5,095 bases of DNA from an uncultured Rhodocyclaceae bacterium (GTDB lineage Bacteria > Pseudomonadota > Gammaproteobacteria > Burkholderiales > Rhodocyclaceae), in assembly GCA_903950295.1 (NCBI GenBank), contig CAJBAP010000043.1, positions 1 through 5,095 of the forward strand, written 5' to 3'. Below, in pieces: positions 1 to 5,095 of the stretch. Positions within the stretch are counted from its first letter, which is position 1, and the number at the start of each line of letters is the position of its first letter. The translations under genes and the position numbers were made by a program. The notes under the pieces were generated by a model, which ran no database searches, had not been told where the DNA came from, and saw nothing but the letters and a program-made list of their open reading frames with translations.

Positions 1-165
1 CGGTCCTTCGAAGGCATCCAGAATGACTTCCAGCGCGTCGGGCGGAATATAGAGATCGCGCGGCATATCCGGAAACGGCTCACCATAGAGCTTGGCAATG
101 TGCGGAAGTTCCGCGATTGCCGTCCCGCTGGCGCCGACTTTTTCAACTTCTTCCGTAATCATCAT
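1..165 (-). CDS. scpA: Segregation and condensation protein A (ScpA), N-terminal fragment cut by the window edge
   Basis: ScpA is the kleisin subunit of the bacterial SMC-ScpA-ScpB condensin, which compacts and segregates the chromosome in the cytoplasm. Only the first 55 codons are present; the reading frame is open to base 1. The recognisable part is residues 23-55, containing IAKLYGEP, the DLYIPPDALEV stretch and the ending DAFEGP. In the family this runs into the FEGPLDLLL motif that opens the N-terminal domain contacting the SMC neck; the window stops exactly at FEGP. The start is a double ATG (165 or 162). ATG 165 makes an ATGA overlap with the thioesterase stop (TGA at 164-162), which favours it. 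No clear Shine-Dalgarno is visible, so translation is probably coupled to the upstream gene. Identity rests on a short but characteristic segment. The name is from memory of the family, not a search. Confidence 0.88.
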   Translation of the reverse strand, partial: MMITEEVEKVGASGTAIAELPHIAKLYGEPFPDMPRDLYIPPDALEVILDAFEGP

Positions 166-644
166 GACACCGTATATGCCGCAGTTCCGACCGCGATCAA
201 TGCTTCCTGGTCGTTGAAAAGCTCCATCCGCGTCACCGCTACCTTGTTACCGGTACGTAGCGGAAAGCCCCGCGCCAAAAACCATTTCCCGTCGCCGGGG
301 CGCAGATAGTCGATGCGCAGGTCGATGGTGCCGATGCGGGCGAAGCGTTCCAGCACTTCAACGACCGGCTTGCCCTTCAGTTTTTGCTTGACGCCAAGAA
401 AGGCCACCAGCCCGCCGGTAACATCGAGTACCGACGAAATCACACCACCATGCAGGATGTTGCGCGTGTAGTTGCCCACCAGCTCCGGCCGCATGTCGAA
501 ACGCAGTTCCGGCTGGTCGTGATGCAGCGACAGCACTTCGATACCAAGAATCTTGTTGAAGGGCATGCGCTCGACAAAGCTCGCGCGGATGCTCGCGAGC
601 AACTCTGCTTCGTCGGCGAGTGCGGTGTCGGCCAACTTTTTCAC
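162..644 (-). CDS. YigI-type hotdog-fold acyl-CoA thioesterase
   Basis: This is a 160-residue cytoplasmic hotdog-fold protein of the PaaI/YigI thioesterase group, which hydrolyses acyl-CoA thioesters. Visible marks are MPFNK at residues 27-31, the hotdog HGG signature at 65-67 (in NILHGGVISS) followed by the helix with Asp74, the strand TIDLRIDYLRPG at 106-117, then GNKVAV. The order and wording closely recall E. coli YigI, a medium/long-chain acyl-CoA thioesterase; applying that chain length here is inference. The start is GTG 644, which forms a GTGA overlap with the trpS stop (TGA 643-641). The open frame continues upstream to 827, but that part is antisense-like arginine-rich sequence inside trpS with no family resemblance, so a 221-residue version would be wrong. 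The 3' end overlaps scpA by 4 nt. No strong Shine-Dalgarno precedes the GTG, so coupled translation is likely. Fold and family are secure; substrate is not. Confidence 0.88.
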   Translation of the reverse strand: MKKLADTALADEAELLASIRASFVERMPFNKILGIEVLSLHHDQPELRFDMRPELVGNYTRNILHGGVISSVLDVTGGLVAFLGVKQKLKGKPVVEVLERFARIGTIDLRIDYLRPGDGKWFLARGFPLRTGNKVAVTRMELFNDQEALIAVGTAAYTVS

Positions 645-1843
645 GAATAGTCGAGTCCGATGGCTTCGCGCACATCGCGCATGGTTTCCTGAGCCAGCTT
701 CCGGGCCTTCTCGCACCCGTCGGCGATGATGTTTTTCACCAGCTGCGGATCCTCCTCGTACATGCGGGCACGTTCGCGCATCGGCTCCTGCTCTTTCAGT
801 ACGCCATCGATAACCGGTTGTTTGCATTCAATGCAACCGATACCTGCGGAACGGCAGCCTTGCTCTACCCAGGCTTTCACCTCATCGTTCGAGTAGATCT
901 GATGGAGCTGCCAGACCGGACACTTTTCCGGATCGCCGGCATCGGTGCGACGCACACGCTGCGGATCGGTCTGCATCGTCTTGATCTTCTTGCGGATCGA
1001 CTCTTCTTCTTCGCGCAAGGCAATCGTGTTGCCGTAGGACTTGGACATCTTCTGGCCATCGAGACCCGGCATGCGTGAAGCTGCGGTCAGCAGCGCACCC
1101 GGCTCGGCCAAAATCATCTTGCCACCGCCCTCGAGATAACCGAACAGGCGTTCACGGTCGCCATGCGAGAGGCTCTGCGCCTCATCGAGTACCGCATGGG
1201 CCTGTTCAAGCGCTTCGTCCTCGCCTTTCTCTTGATAGCGGTTGCGCAACTCCTCGTAGAGCTTGGCGCGCTTGCTGCCGAGCTTCTTCACAGCTTCCTT
1301 CGCTTTTTCTTCGAAACCCGGTTCGCGGCCATACAAGTGATTGAAGCGGCGCGCGATCTCGCGGGTAAATTCGATATGCGGCACCTGGTCCTCGCCCACC
1401 GGCACCTTGTCGGCACGGTAAATCAGAATATCCGCCGCCTGCAGTAGCGGGTAGCCAAGAAAACCATAGGTGGTCAGGTCCTTGTGCGTGAGCTTTTCCT
1501 GCTGATCCTTGTAGGTCGGCACGCGTTCGAGCCAGCCCAGCGGCGTCATCATCGACAGCAGCAGATGCAATTCGGCATGCTCGGGCACACGCGACTGGAT
1601 AAAAATGGTCGCCTGCGACGGGTCTACGCCAGCAGCCAGCCAGTCGACCACCATGTCCCAGGTGTTCTGCGTAATCGTGCCCGGCTCGTCGTAGGCGGTG
1701 GTCAGTGCATGCCAGTCGGCAACGAAAAACAGGCACGGATACTCGTGCTGCAACTTGATCCAATTGGCCAGAACCCCGTGATAGTGGCCCAGATGCAAAC
1801 GTCCGGTGGGACGCATGCCGGAAAGAACTTTTTCAGCGAACAT
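641..1843 (-). CDS. trpS: Tryptophan--tRNA ligase (TrpRS), long form with insertion and cysteine cluster
   Basis: TrpRS is a class Ic aminoacyl-tRNA synthetase that charges tRNA-Trp with tryptophan using ATP. The 400-residue product is complete. It carries the HIGH-type motif HLGH at 17-20 (in SGMRPTGRLHLGHYHG), the substrate-binding region ending in VGEDQVPHIEFTREIARRF (149-167), and KMSKS at 265-269. It is about 65 residues longer than the roughly 334-residue E. coli enzyme. The extra length is a highly charged, probably helical block at about 172-245, between the Rossmann fold and KMSKS. The C-terminal anticodon-binding part has Cys308, Cys330, Cys337 and Cys340, spaced C-x21-C-x6-C-x2-C, close to the [4Fe-4S] motif known in Thermotoga maritima TrpRS. 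ATG 1843 lies 2 bp after the M50 protease stop (TGA 1848-1846) with no Shine-Dalgarno, suggesting reinitiation. The stop overlaps the thioesterase GTG. Both features match the betaproteobacterial form as I remember it. Confidence 0.97.
   Translation of the reverse strand: MFAEKVLSGMRPTGRLHLGHYHGVLANWIKLQHEYPCLFFVADWHALTTAYDEPGTITQNTWDMVVDWLAAGVDPSQATIFIQSRVPEHAELHLLLSMMTPLGWLERVPTYKDQQEKLTHKDLTTYGFLGYPLLQAADILIYRADKVPVGEDQVPHIEFTREIARRFNHLYGREPGFEEKAKEAVKKLGSKRAKLYEELRNRYQEKGEDEALEQAHAVLDEAQSLSHGDRERLFGYLEGGGKMILAEPGALLTAASRMPGLDGQKMSKSYGNTIALREEEESIRKKIKTMQTDPQRVRRTDAGDPEKCPVWQLHQIYSNDEVKAWVEQGCRSAGIGCIECKQPVIDGVLKEQEPMRERARMYEEDPQLVKNIIADGCEKARKLAQETMRDVREAIGLDYS
824..922 (-). other. Probable [4Fe-4S] cluster-binding cysteines within TrpRS
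   Basis: Four cysteine codons of trpS (residues 308, 330, 337, 340) give the spacing C-x21-C-x6-C-x2-C in the helical anticodon-binding domain; the last three lie in GCRSAGIGCIECKQP. Thermotoga maritima TrpRS binds a [4Fe-4S] cluster near the anticodon site through C-x22-C-x6-C-x2-C. The one-residue difference is in the long, more tolerant spacer. Cluster binding here is inferred from this spacing only; zinc is the alternative ligand. Confidence 0.7.
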
Positions 1844-1845
1844 GG

Positions 1846-2490
1846 TCAGAAGGCGAACAGGTTTTTAATGAAGAAAAGAAAGAGGCGCAGCAGCGGCGTC
1901 AGAATGTAGTTCAGCCCCCCGAAAAAGAGGAGCGCGAGCAAAATCACAAACCCGAAGCGTTCGACTTGCGCGAAACGCCAAGCCAAGCGGGAAGGCAACA
2001 GGCTGACAGCAATGCGACCGCCGTCCAATGGAGGGATCGGCAACAGATTCAAGAGCATCAGCACCGCATTCACCTCGATCCCGGCGCGCGACATTTCGGC
2101 CAGCGGCAGACTGTAGGCATTCTCGGGCATCACCACCGCCAGTTTAAGCATAAGCGCCCAGCCCAGTGCCATGAGCAGATTCGAGCCTGGTCCGGCAGCC
2201 GCCACCCACAACATATCCTGCTTCGGATGCCGCAGGCGGCCGAAATCCACCGGCACCGGCTTGGCCCAACCGAACAGGAAACCTGCCTGCGACACATACA
2301 GCAATGCCGGGATGGCTACCGTACCAACCCAATCAATGTGCTTGAGTGGGTTGAGGGTAACTCGCCCCATCTGCCAGGCCGTCGGATCGCCAAAATGACG
2401 CGCCGCATAGCCGTGTGCTGCCTCGTGGAGGGTGATGGCGAAGATCACCGGCAGTGCATAAATCGCCAGCGTCTGAATGATGTTTTCCAT
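1846..2490 (-). CDS. M50 site-2 protease family, minimal intramembrane zinc metalloprotease
   Basis: This is a 214-residue integral membrane protein of peptidase family M50, the site-2 protease group that cleaves peptide bonds inside the membrane. The zinc motif HEAAH is at residues 22-26 within the first hydrophobic helix (about 4-30). The third metal ligand motif, PPLDGG, is at 153-158 with Asp156, and the conserved AGPGSN is at 99-104. Hydrophobic segments are visible near 4-30, 54-75, 93-121, 137-155 and 180-210; the tail is very rich in Phe and Leu. No PDZ or CBS domain is present, unlike RseP, so this is the short soluble-domain-free subgroup often found upstream of trpS in betaproteobacteria. 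Its substrate is unknown. ATG 2490 gives the standard N-terminus of the subgroup (ENIIQTLAIYALPVIFA), although the leader lacks a Shine-Dalgarno and reads CGCCCCCTCC directly before the ATG. The stop is 2 bp before trpS. Confidence 0.93.
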   Translation of the reverse strand: MENIIQTLAIYALPVIFAITLHEAAHGYAARHFGDPTAWQMGRVTLNPLKHIDWVGTVAIPALLYVSQAGFLFGWAKPVPVDFGRLRHPKQDMLWVAAAGPGSNLLMALGWALMLKLAVVMPENAYSLPLAEMSRAGIEVNAVLMLLNLLPIPPLDGGRIAVSLLPSRLAWRFAQVERFGFVILLALLFFGGLNYILTPLLRLFLFFIKNLFAF

Positions 2491-2515
2491 GGAGGGGGCG
2501 GATTCTAGTCGACCA
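2491..2515 (-). other. Only true intergenic gap: 25-bp leader of the M50 gene without a Shine-Dalgarno
   Basis: Between the yciO stop (2518-2516) and the M50 start (2490-2488) are 25 bases, read on the minus strand as a short purine-containing part followed by CGCCCCCTCC next to the ATG. There is no GGAG-like element. The CCTCC matches the anti-Shine-Dalgarno core of 16S rRNA rather than its complement. No hairpin, T-run or promoter boxes can be seen, so I find no terminator here. Confidence 0.6.
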
Positions 2516-2534
2516 TCAGTCGGCCGTCAGTCCG
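2513..2534. repeat. Two imperfect 11-bp tandem copies across the end of yciO
   Basis: On the plus strand CCATCAGTCGG (2513-2523) is followed directly by CCGTCAGTCCG (2524-2534), matching at 9 of 11 positions. On the coding strand the unit carries CTGA in both copies. Because 11 is not a multiple of three, the second copy brings TGA into frame and forms the yciO stop. It may be a small duplication that set the present C-terminus, or chance. Confidence 0.45.
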
Positions 2535-3148
2535 AAGGGTTCCAGCGGCCCGCAGCCGGCACGTACCAGTTCGGGGCTACCGCCAGCCAGGTTAATCACC
2601 GTGGTCATGCCGCCGCCACACGGCCCGGCATCGATAATCACGTCGACCAGTTTGTCGAGATGATCGCGAATCTCCTCAGGATCGCACAGCGGTTCGGCTG
2701 CATCGGGCAAGATCAGTGTCGAACTCAAGATCGGCTCGTTCAGTTCGCCCAGCAGCGCCAGTACCAGGGCGTGATCCGGCACGCGCAGGCCAATGGTCTT
2801 GCGTTTCGGGTGCAACACGCGGCGCGGCAGTTCCTTGGTGCCCTCGAGAATAAACGTATAGCTGCCAGGGGTTGCCGCCTTGAGTCGTCGGTATTGCGCG
2901 TTGTCGACACGCGCGTAGGTGGCGATTTCAGAAAGGTCGCGACACATCAGGGTGAACAGGTGGCGATCATCCACGCCACGGATGCGCCGAATGCGCTCCA
3001 GCAGTGCGGCATCGCCGATATGTCCTCCCAGCGCATAGGCTGAATCAGTCGGAAAAGCAGCAAGGCCACCCTTGCGGATGATCTCGGCCGCCTGCGCAAC
3101 CAGGCGTGGCTGCGGATCTTTGGGGTGAATTTGCAGAAATTCGGCCAT
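2516..3148 (-). CDS. yciO: YciO, Sua5/YrdC/YciO-family protein (TsaC paralogue)
   Basis: This 210-residue cytoplasmic protein has the YrdC fold shared with TsaC/Sua5, the enzymes that make threonylcarbamoyl-AMP for tRNA t6A modification. It follows E. coli YciO along its length: QIHPKDPQPRL at 6-16, FPTDSAYALG at 32-41, RHLFTLMCRDLSE at 62-74, TPGSYTFILEGTKELPRR at 93-110, RKTIGLRVP at 116-124. The KxR and SxN residues that TsaC enzymes use for substrate are not seen; the corresponding places read RGVDDRHLFT (57-66) and SSTLILP (142-148). It is therefore YciO rather than tsaC, and its role is probably RNA-related but unsettled. The start ATG 3148 shares one base with the upstream PHP stop (TGATG), has GGAG 8 nt upstream, and gives the usual YciO N-terminus. 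A GTG at 3157 would add three residues but overlaps that GGAG. It pairs with the PHP gene as in E. coli yciV-yciO. Confidence 0.92.
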   Translation of the reverse strand: MAEFLQIHPKDPQPRLVAQAAEIIRKGGLAAFPTDSAYALGGHIGDAALLERIRRIRGVDDRHLFTLMCRDLSEIATYARVDNAQYRRLKAATPGSYTFILEGTKELPRRVLHPKRKTIGLRVPDHALVLALLGELNEPILSSTLILPDAAEPLCDPEEIRDHLDKLVDVIIDAGPCGGGMTTVINLAGGSPELVRAGCGPLEPFGLTAD

Positions 3149-3990
3149 CAGAGCCACTCCGCCCAGACAGTTTTCAGATCCGGTGGCAGGGCAGCCATGC
3201 GGCCCAGATCGATATAGCTTTCTCCCGGGCCATGAAAGTCAGAGGCGCGCGAAGCGAGAAAGCCGAACTCGCGGGCGATGCCGGCGAATTCGCGCACTTC
3301 AGCCTCGGTGTGAGATCCGGAGATCACCTCGACCCCCTGCCCCCCTAGTTCCTTGAAGGCGACGAACAGTTCGCGGCGCTCGGCGGGCGTCAGCCGATAA
3401 CGACCGGGATGGGCAATCACCGCCACGCCACCGGCGGCTTTAATCCAGCCCAGCGCCTCGTTCAGTTCCGCCCAGGGATGACTGACATAACCGGGTTTAC
3501 CCTTCGCCAACCAGTGGTCGAACACGGTTTTCACGTCGCGCGCAAAACCGCGCTCGACGATATAGCGGGCAAAGTGCGAACGCGAGATCAGCGCCGGATT
3601 ACCGGCATACTTGAGCGCGCCCGCGTAGGCGTCATCGATACCGACTTTCGCCAGTTCGGCGGCGATCCGTCCGGCACGGGCGTCGCGTCCGCCACGTACC
3701 CGCCCAAGACCGGCGACCAACTCGGGATGGTGATGATCGAAGTTGAGTCCAACGATATGCACCGTCTGGTCATCGCCCCAAGACACGGAAATTTCGGTGC
3801 CATTGACGAAGCGGATCCCCAACGCCGCGGCGGTAGCCCGTGCCTCATCAAGCCCGCCAATCTCGTCGTGGTCAGTCAGCGCCAGCAAGTCGACGCCGTT
3901 GGCTTTTGCGCGTTCGACCACGGCGGTCGGGGCCAGCAGGCCATCGGAAACGGTGGAGTGGCAGTGCAGATCGGCATTCATCACATTCAT
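3148..3990 (-). CDS. rnm: PHP-domain exoribonuclease / 3',5'-bisphosphate nucleotidase, Rnm (RNase AM, YciV) type
   Basis: The 280-residue product is a PHP-domain metal-dependent phosphoesterase. Relatives include E. coli RNase AM (YciV), a 5'-3' exonuclease on short RNAs that trims rRNA 5' ends, and a Chromobacterium enzyme shown to dephosphorylate 3',5'-bisphosphonucleotides. Likely metal ligands, numbered from ATG 3990, are His9 and His11 (DLHCHS), Asp16, His41 (LTDHDE), Glu66 (GTEISV), His78, His194 (IAHPGR), Asp251 and His253 (SDFHG); the full PHP ligand set appears intact. The start is ambiguous. ATG 3990 overlaps the hpt stop as ATGA, like other junctions here. The best purine tract (AAGGGA, 3998-3993) is only 2 nt from it, but 8 nt from GTG 3984 and 11 nt from ATG 3981; all three precede the conserved DLHCHS. 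The open frame runs upstream to 4152 inside hpt but shows no family sequence there. Which substrate matters in this organism is inference. Confidence 0.92.
   Translation of the reverse strand: MNVMNADLHCHSTVSDGLLAPTAVVERAKANGVDLLALTDHDEIGGLDEARATAAALGIRFVNGTEISVSWGDDQTVHIVGLNFDHHHPELVAGLGRVRGGRDARAGRIAAELAKVGIDDAYAGALKYAGNPALISRSHFARYIVERGFARDVKTVFDHWLAKGKPGYVSHPWAELNEALGWIKAAGGVAVIAHPGRYRLTPAERRELFVAFKELGGQGVEVISGSHTEAEVREFAGIAREFGFLASRASDFHGPGESYIDLGRMAALPPDLKTVWAEWL
3157..3160 (-). promoter_or_regulatory. Shine-Dalgarno of yciO
   Basis: GGAG read on the minus strand sits 8 nt before ATG 3148, inside the last codons of the PHP gene. It fixes ATG 3148 as the start and argues against the in-frame GTG at 3157-3155, which would overlap it. 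It is one of the few recognisable ribosome-binding sites in this otherwise coupled operon. Confidence 0.65.
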
Positions 3991-4532
3991 GTTCCCTTGA
4001 CCGCGTAAATGGCCGGCAGATTGCGCCAGGCCCCTTTGGCATCCATGCCACAACCGAAGACAAACCGGTTGGGCAAGCGCACCCCTGTGAAGTCGGCGGT
4101 AACCGACTTGGGGCGCCCCGTATCTTTTTCGGCCAGTACGGCCAACAAGCATTCCCTGGCACCCTGCGCCAGCAGCTTTTCCTTGATGGCGGCGATGGTC
4201 ACGCCTTCATCGAGAATGTCGTCGAGCACCAGCACGGTACGCCCGATCACCGGGGTGCGCGGCTCGACAATCCAGTTCAGCGCGCTACCGGTAGTCGCCG
4301 CACCATAGCGCGTGGCATGCAGATAGTCGCACTCGAGCGGGAAAGCCAGCTTCGGCAACAGTTGTCCGGCGAATACGATCGCCCCGCCCATCACGGTAAG
4401 AACCAGCGGGTAATGATCAGCCAGCGTGGCGGTGATCTCTGCGGCGAGACGCTCGATGGCGGCATCAATCGTGGCTTCCGGGCAAACCAGTTCTGCCTCG
4501 ACAAACATCTGGCGCGCCTCGGCAGGCGTCAT
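3987..4532 (-). CDS. hpt: Hypoxanthine-guanine phosphoribosyltransferase
   Basis: This 181-residue cytoplasmic type I phosphoribosyltransferase would convert hypoxanthine and/or guanine plus PRPP to IMP/GMP in purine salvage. The PRPP loop [13 protein letters not shown] is at residues 100-112, with Asp108 in the place of the catalytic acid/base. The cis-peptide loop region [10 protein letters not shown] is at 47-56. Compared with human HGPRT from memory, the purine-site residues keep their spacing: Lys136 (human Lys165), Phe157-Val158 (human Phe186-Val187) and Asp164 (human Asp193). The ending [17 protein letters not shown] fits the family, and the length is normal. ATG 4532 overlaps the galU stop (TGA 4531-4529) as ATGA, with a weak TGGA about 9 nt upstream. 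The stop overlaps the PHP gene start. Preference between hypoxanthine and guanine cannot be told from the sequence; adenine is unlikely given the conserved Lys/Asp purine site. Confidence 0.92.
   Translation of the reverse strand: MTPAEARQMFVEAELVCPEATIDAAIERLAAEITATLADHYPLVLTVMGGAIVFAGQLLPKLAFPLECDYLHATRYGAATTGSALNWIVEPRTPVIGRTVLVLDDILDEGVTIAAIKEKLLAQGARECLLAVLAEKDTGRPKSVTADFTGVRLPNRFVFGCGMDAKGAWRNLPAIYAVKGT
3993..3998 (-). promoter_or_regulatory. Candidate ribosome-binding tract of the PHP gene
   Basis: AAGGGA on the minus strand lies 2 nt before ATG 3990, 8 nt before GTG 3984 and 11 nt before ATG 3981. Its position leaves the exact start open among these three and slightly favours a downstream one over the ATGA-overlap start. 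Confidence 0.4.
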
Positions 4533-5095
4533 GGCAGTTTATCCAGGGAACGAAGGTAAGCGGCGAACTCCGTGCCGACCTCCTCATGACGCAGCGCATA
4601 CTCGACCGTCGCCTGCAAATAGCCCAGCTTCGAGCCACAGTCATAGCGCACGCCCTGATAGCGATAGGCCAAGACTTGCTGCTCGGTCAGCAGAGCCGAG
4701 ATGGCATCGGTGAGCTGAATTTCCCCGCCGGCACCGGCCTGCACGTTCTCGAGGTGATGAAAGATGCGCGGCGTCAGCACATAGCGTCCGACCACCGCGA
4801 GTGTCGAAGGTGCCACCGCAGGCTGCGGTTTTTCGACGATGGCAGCGATCTGTTCAATACGCTCCGCCAACGGCCGTGCATCTACGATACCGTAGCTGGC
4901 CGTATCTTCACGCGGCACGTCCTGCACGCCCAGTACCGAACAGCGGTAGTAATCGTAGGTATCGACCATCTGTTTCATCACGGGCACGTCGCCATCGAGC
5001 AGATCGTCGGCCAACAGCACGGCAAAGGGCTCGTCACCGACGACCGGCTTGGCACAGAGCACTGCATGTCCCAAGCCCAGTGCCTCGGACTGACG
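4529..5095 (-). CDS. galU: UTP--glucose-1-phosphate uridylyltransferase, C-terminal part cut by the window edge
   Basis: GalU makes UDP-glucose from UTP and glucose-1-phosphate, feeding lipopolysaccharide, exopolysaccharide and other glycans. The frame is open to base 5095, giving 188 C-terminal residues of a protein usually near 290, so roughly the first 100, including the nucleotide-binding GxGTR motif, lie outside. Counting from the edge, visible motifs are [18 protein letters not shown] at 3-20, LLADDLLDG at 27-35 (metal/nucleotide site acids), VEKP at 87-90 (the Lys expected to contact sugar phosphate), [12 protein letters not shown] at 121-132 and [12 protein letters not shown] at 151-162. 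These are specific for GalU rather than RmlA or GlmU. A TTG at 5074 encodes an internal Leu of GLGHAV and is not a start. The C-terminus is normal. The stop overlaps hpt by 4 nt, making galU the most upstream visible member of the operon; its promoter is outside the window. Confidence 0.95.
   Translation of the reverse strand, partial: RQSEALGLGHAVLCAKPVVGDEPFAVLLADDLLDGDVPVMKQMVDTYDYYRCSVLGVQDVPREDTASYGIVDARPLAERIEQIAAIVEKPQPAVAPSTLAVVGRYVLTPRIFHHLENVQAGAGGEIQLTDAISALLTEQQVLAYRYQGVRYDCGSKLGYLQATVEYALRHEEVGTEFAAYLRSLDKLP

Noticed and set aside
1206..1763. Minus-strand 185-codon frame inside trpS
   Set aside because: It is an out-of-frame shadow of trpS, whose frame carries HLGH, KMSKS and the full family sequence.
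2491..2515. Terminator or promoter in the 25-bp gap
   Set aside because: No stem with T-run on the transcribed strand and no plausible -35/-10 pair can be seen in so short a space.
1966..3043. Two overlapping plus-strand open frames (180 and 188 codons) opposite the M50 protease and yciO
   Set aside because: They are Gln/His/Arg-rich, lack recognisable domains and mirror well-supported minus-strand genes.
2516..3148. Annotation as the t6A enzyme TsaC/Sua5
   Set aside because: The KxR and SxN residues are missing and the sequence follows YciO along its whole length.
3991..4152. N-terminal extension of the PHP protein up to 4152
   Set aside because: The extra residues overlap hpt out of frame and have no PHP-like sequence; the family begins just before DLHCHS.
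3840..4559. Long plus-strand open frame (239 codons) opposite hpt and the PHP gene
   Set aside because: Its translation is Arg/Gly/His-rich without family motifs and lies wholly antisense to two genes with intact catalytic residues; typical GC-rich shadow frame.
5072..5074. TTG as a start of a shorter galU product
   Set aside because: The frame continues upstream as [12 protein letters not shown], typical internal GalU sequence, to the window edge.
1..5095. Mobile element, CRISPR array, toxin-antitoxin or defence system
   Set aside because: No transposase, integrase, regular spaced repeats or small paired genes; every base but the short gaps belongs to housekeeping-type genes with uniform composition.

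Overview
All eight genes in this window lie on the minus strand, so the transcript runs from the right edge to the left edge. Proteins are GC-rich coded and almost no sequence is non-coding. The content points to a betaproteobacterium. The main reasons are the 400-residue TrpRS with a charged insertion and a C-terminal cysteine cluster, the minimal M50 site-2 protease just before trpS, and scpA downstream of it. I would guess near Rhodocyclales or Nitrosomonadales, but genus cannot be read from this sequence alone.

Layout in transcription order: galU C-terminal part (5095-4529), hpt-type purine phosphoribosyltransferase (4532-3987), PHP-domain nuclease/phosphatase of the Rnm/YciV type (3990-3148), YciO of the Sua5/YrdC/YciO family (3148-2516), M50 site-2 protease (2490-1846), trpS (1843-641), YigI-type hotdog acyl-CoA thioesterase (644-162) and the N-terminus of scpA (165-1). 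Four junctions are 4-nt ATGA or GTGA overlaps, one is a 1-nt TGATG overlap, one is a 2-bp gap, and only one gap (25 bp, yciO to M50) could be called intergenic. No terminator or promoter is evident by eye, and no gene-free stretch approaches 300 bases. This is most simply one translationally coupled operon that extends beyond both edges.

The genes share no single pathway. GalU supplies UDP-glucose for envelope polysaccharides, Hpt salvages purines, Rnm and YciO are RNA-related, the M50 protease is a membrane enzyme, TrpRS charges tRNA, the thioesterase acts on acyl-CoA and ScpA belongs to the chromosome condensin. One metabolic link is plausible: PHP enzymes of this type can turn 3',5'-bisphosphonucleotides into 5'-mononucleotides, beside a purine salvage gene.

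I found no mobile element, CRISPR array, RNA gene, toxin-antitoxin or defence module, and no convincing undescribed system. The observations most worth a second look are the probable [4Fe-4S] site in TrpRS, the YciO protein lacking the signature residues of tRNA t6A enzymes, and the conserved rnm-yciO pair placed next to a tryptophan-related gene.
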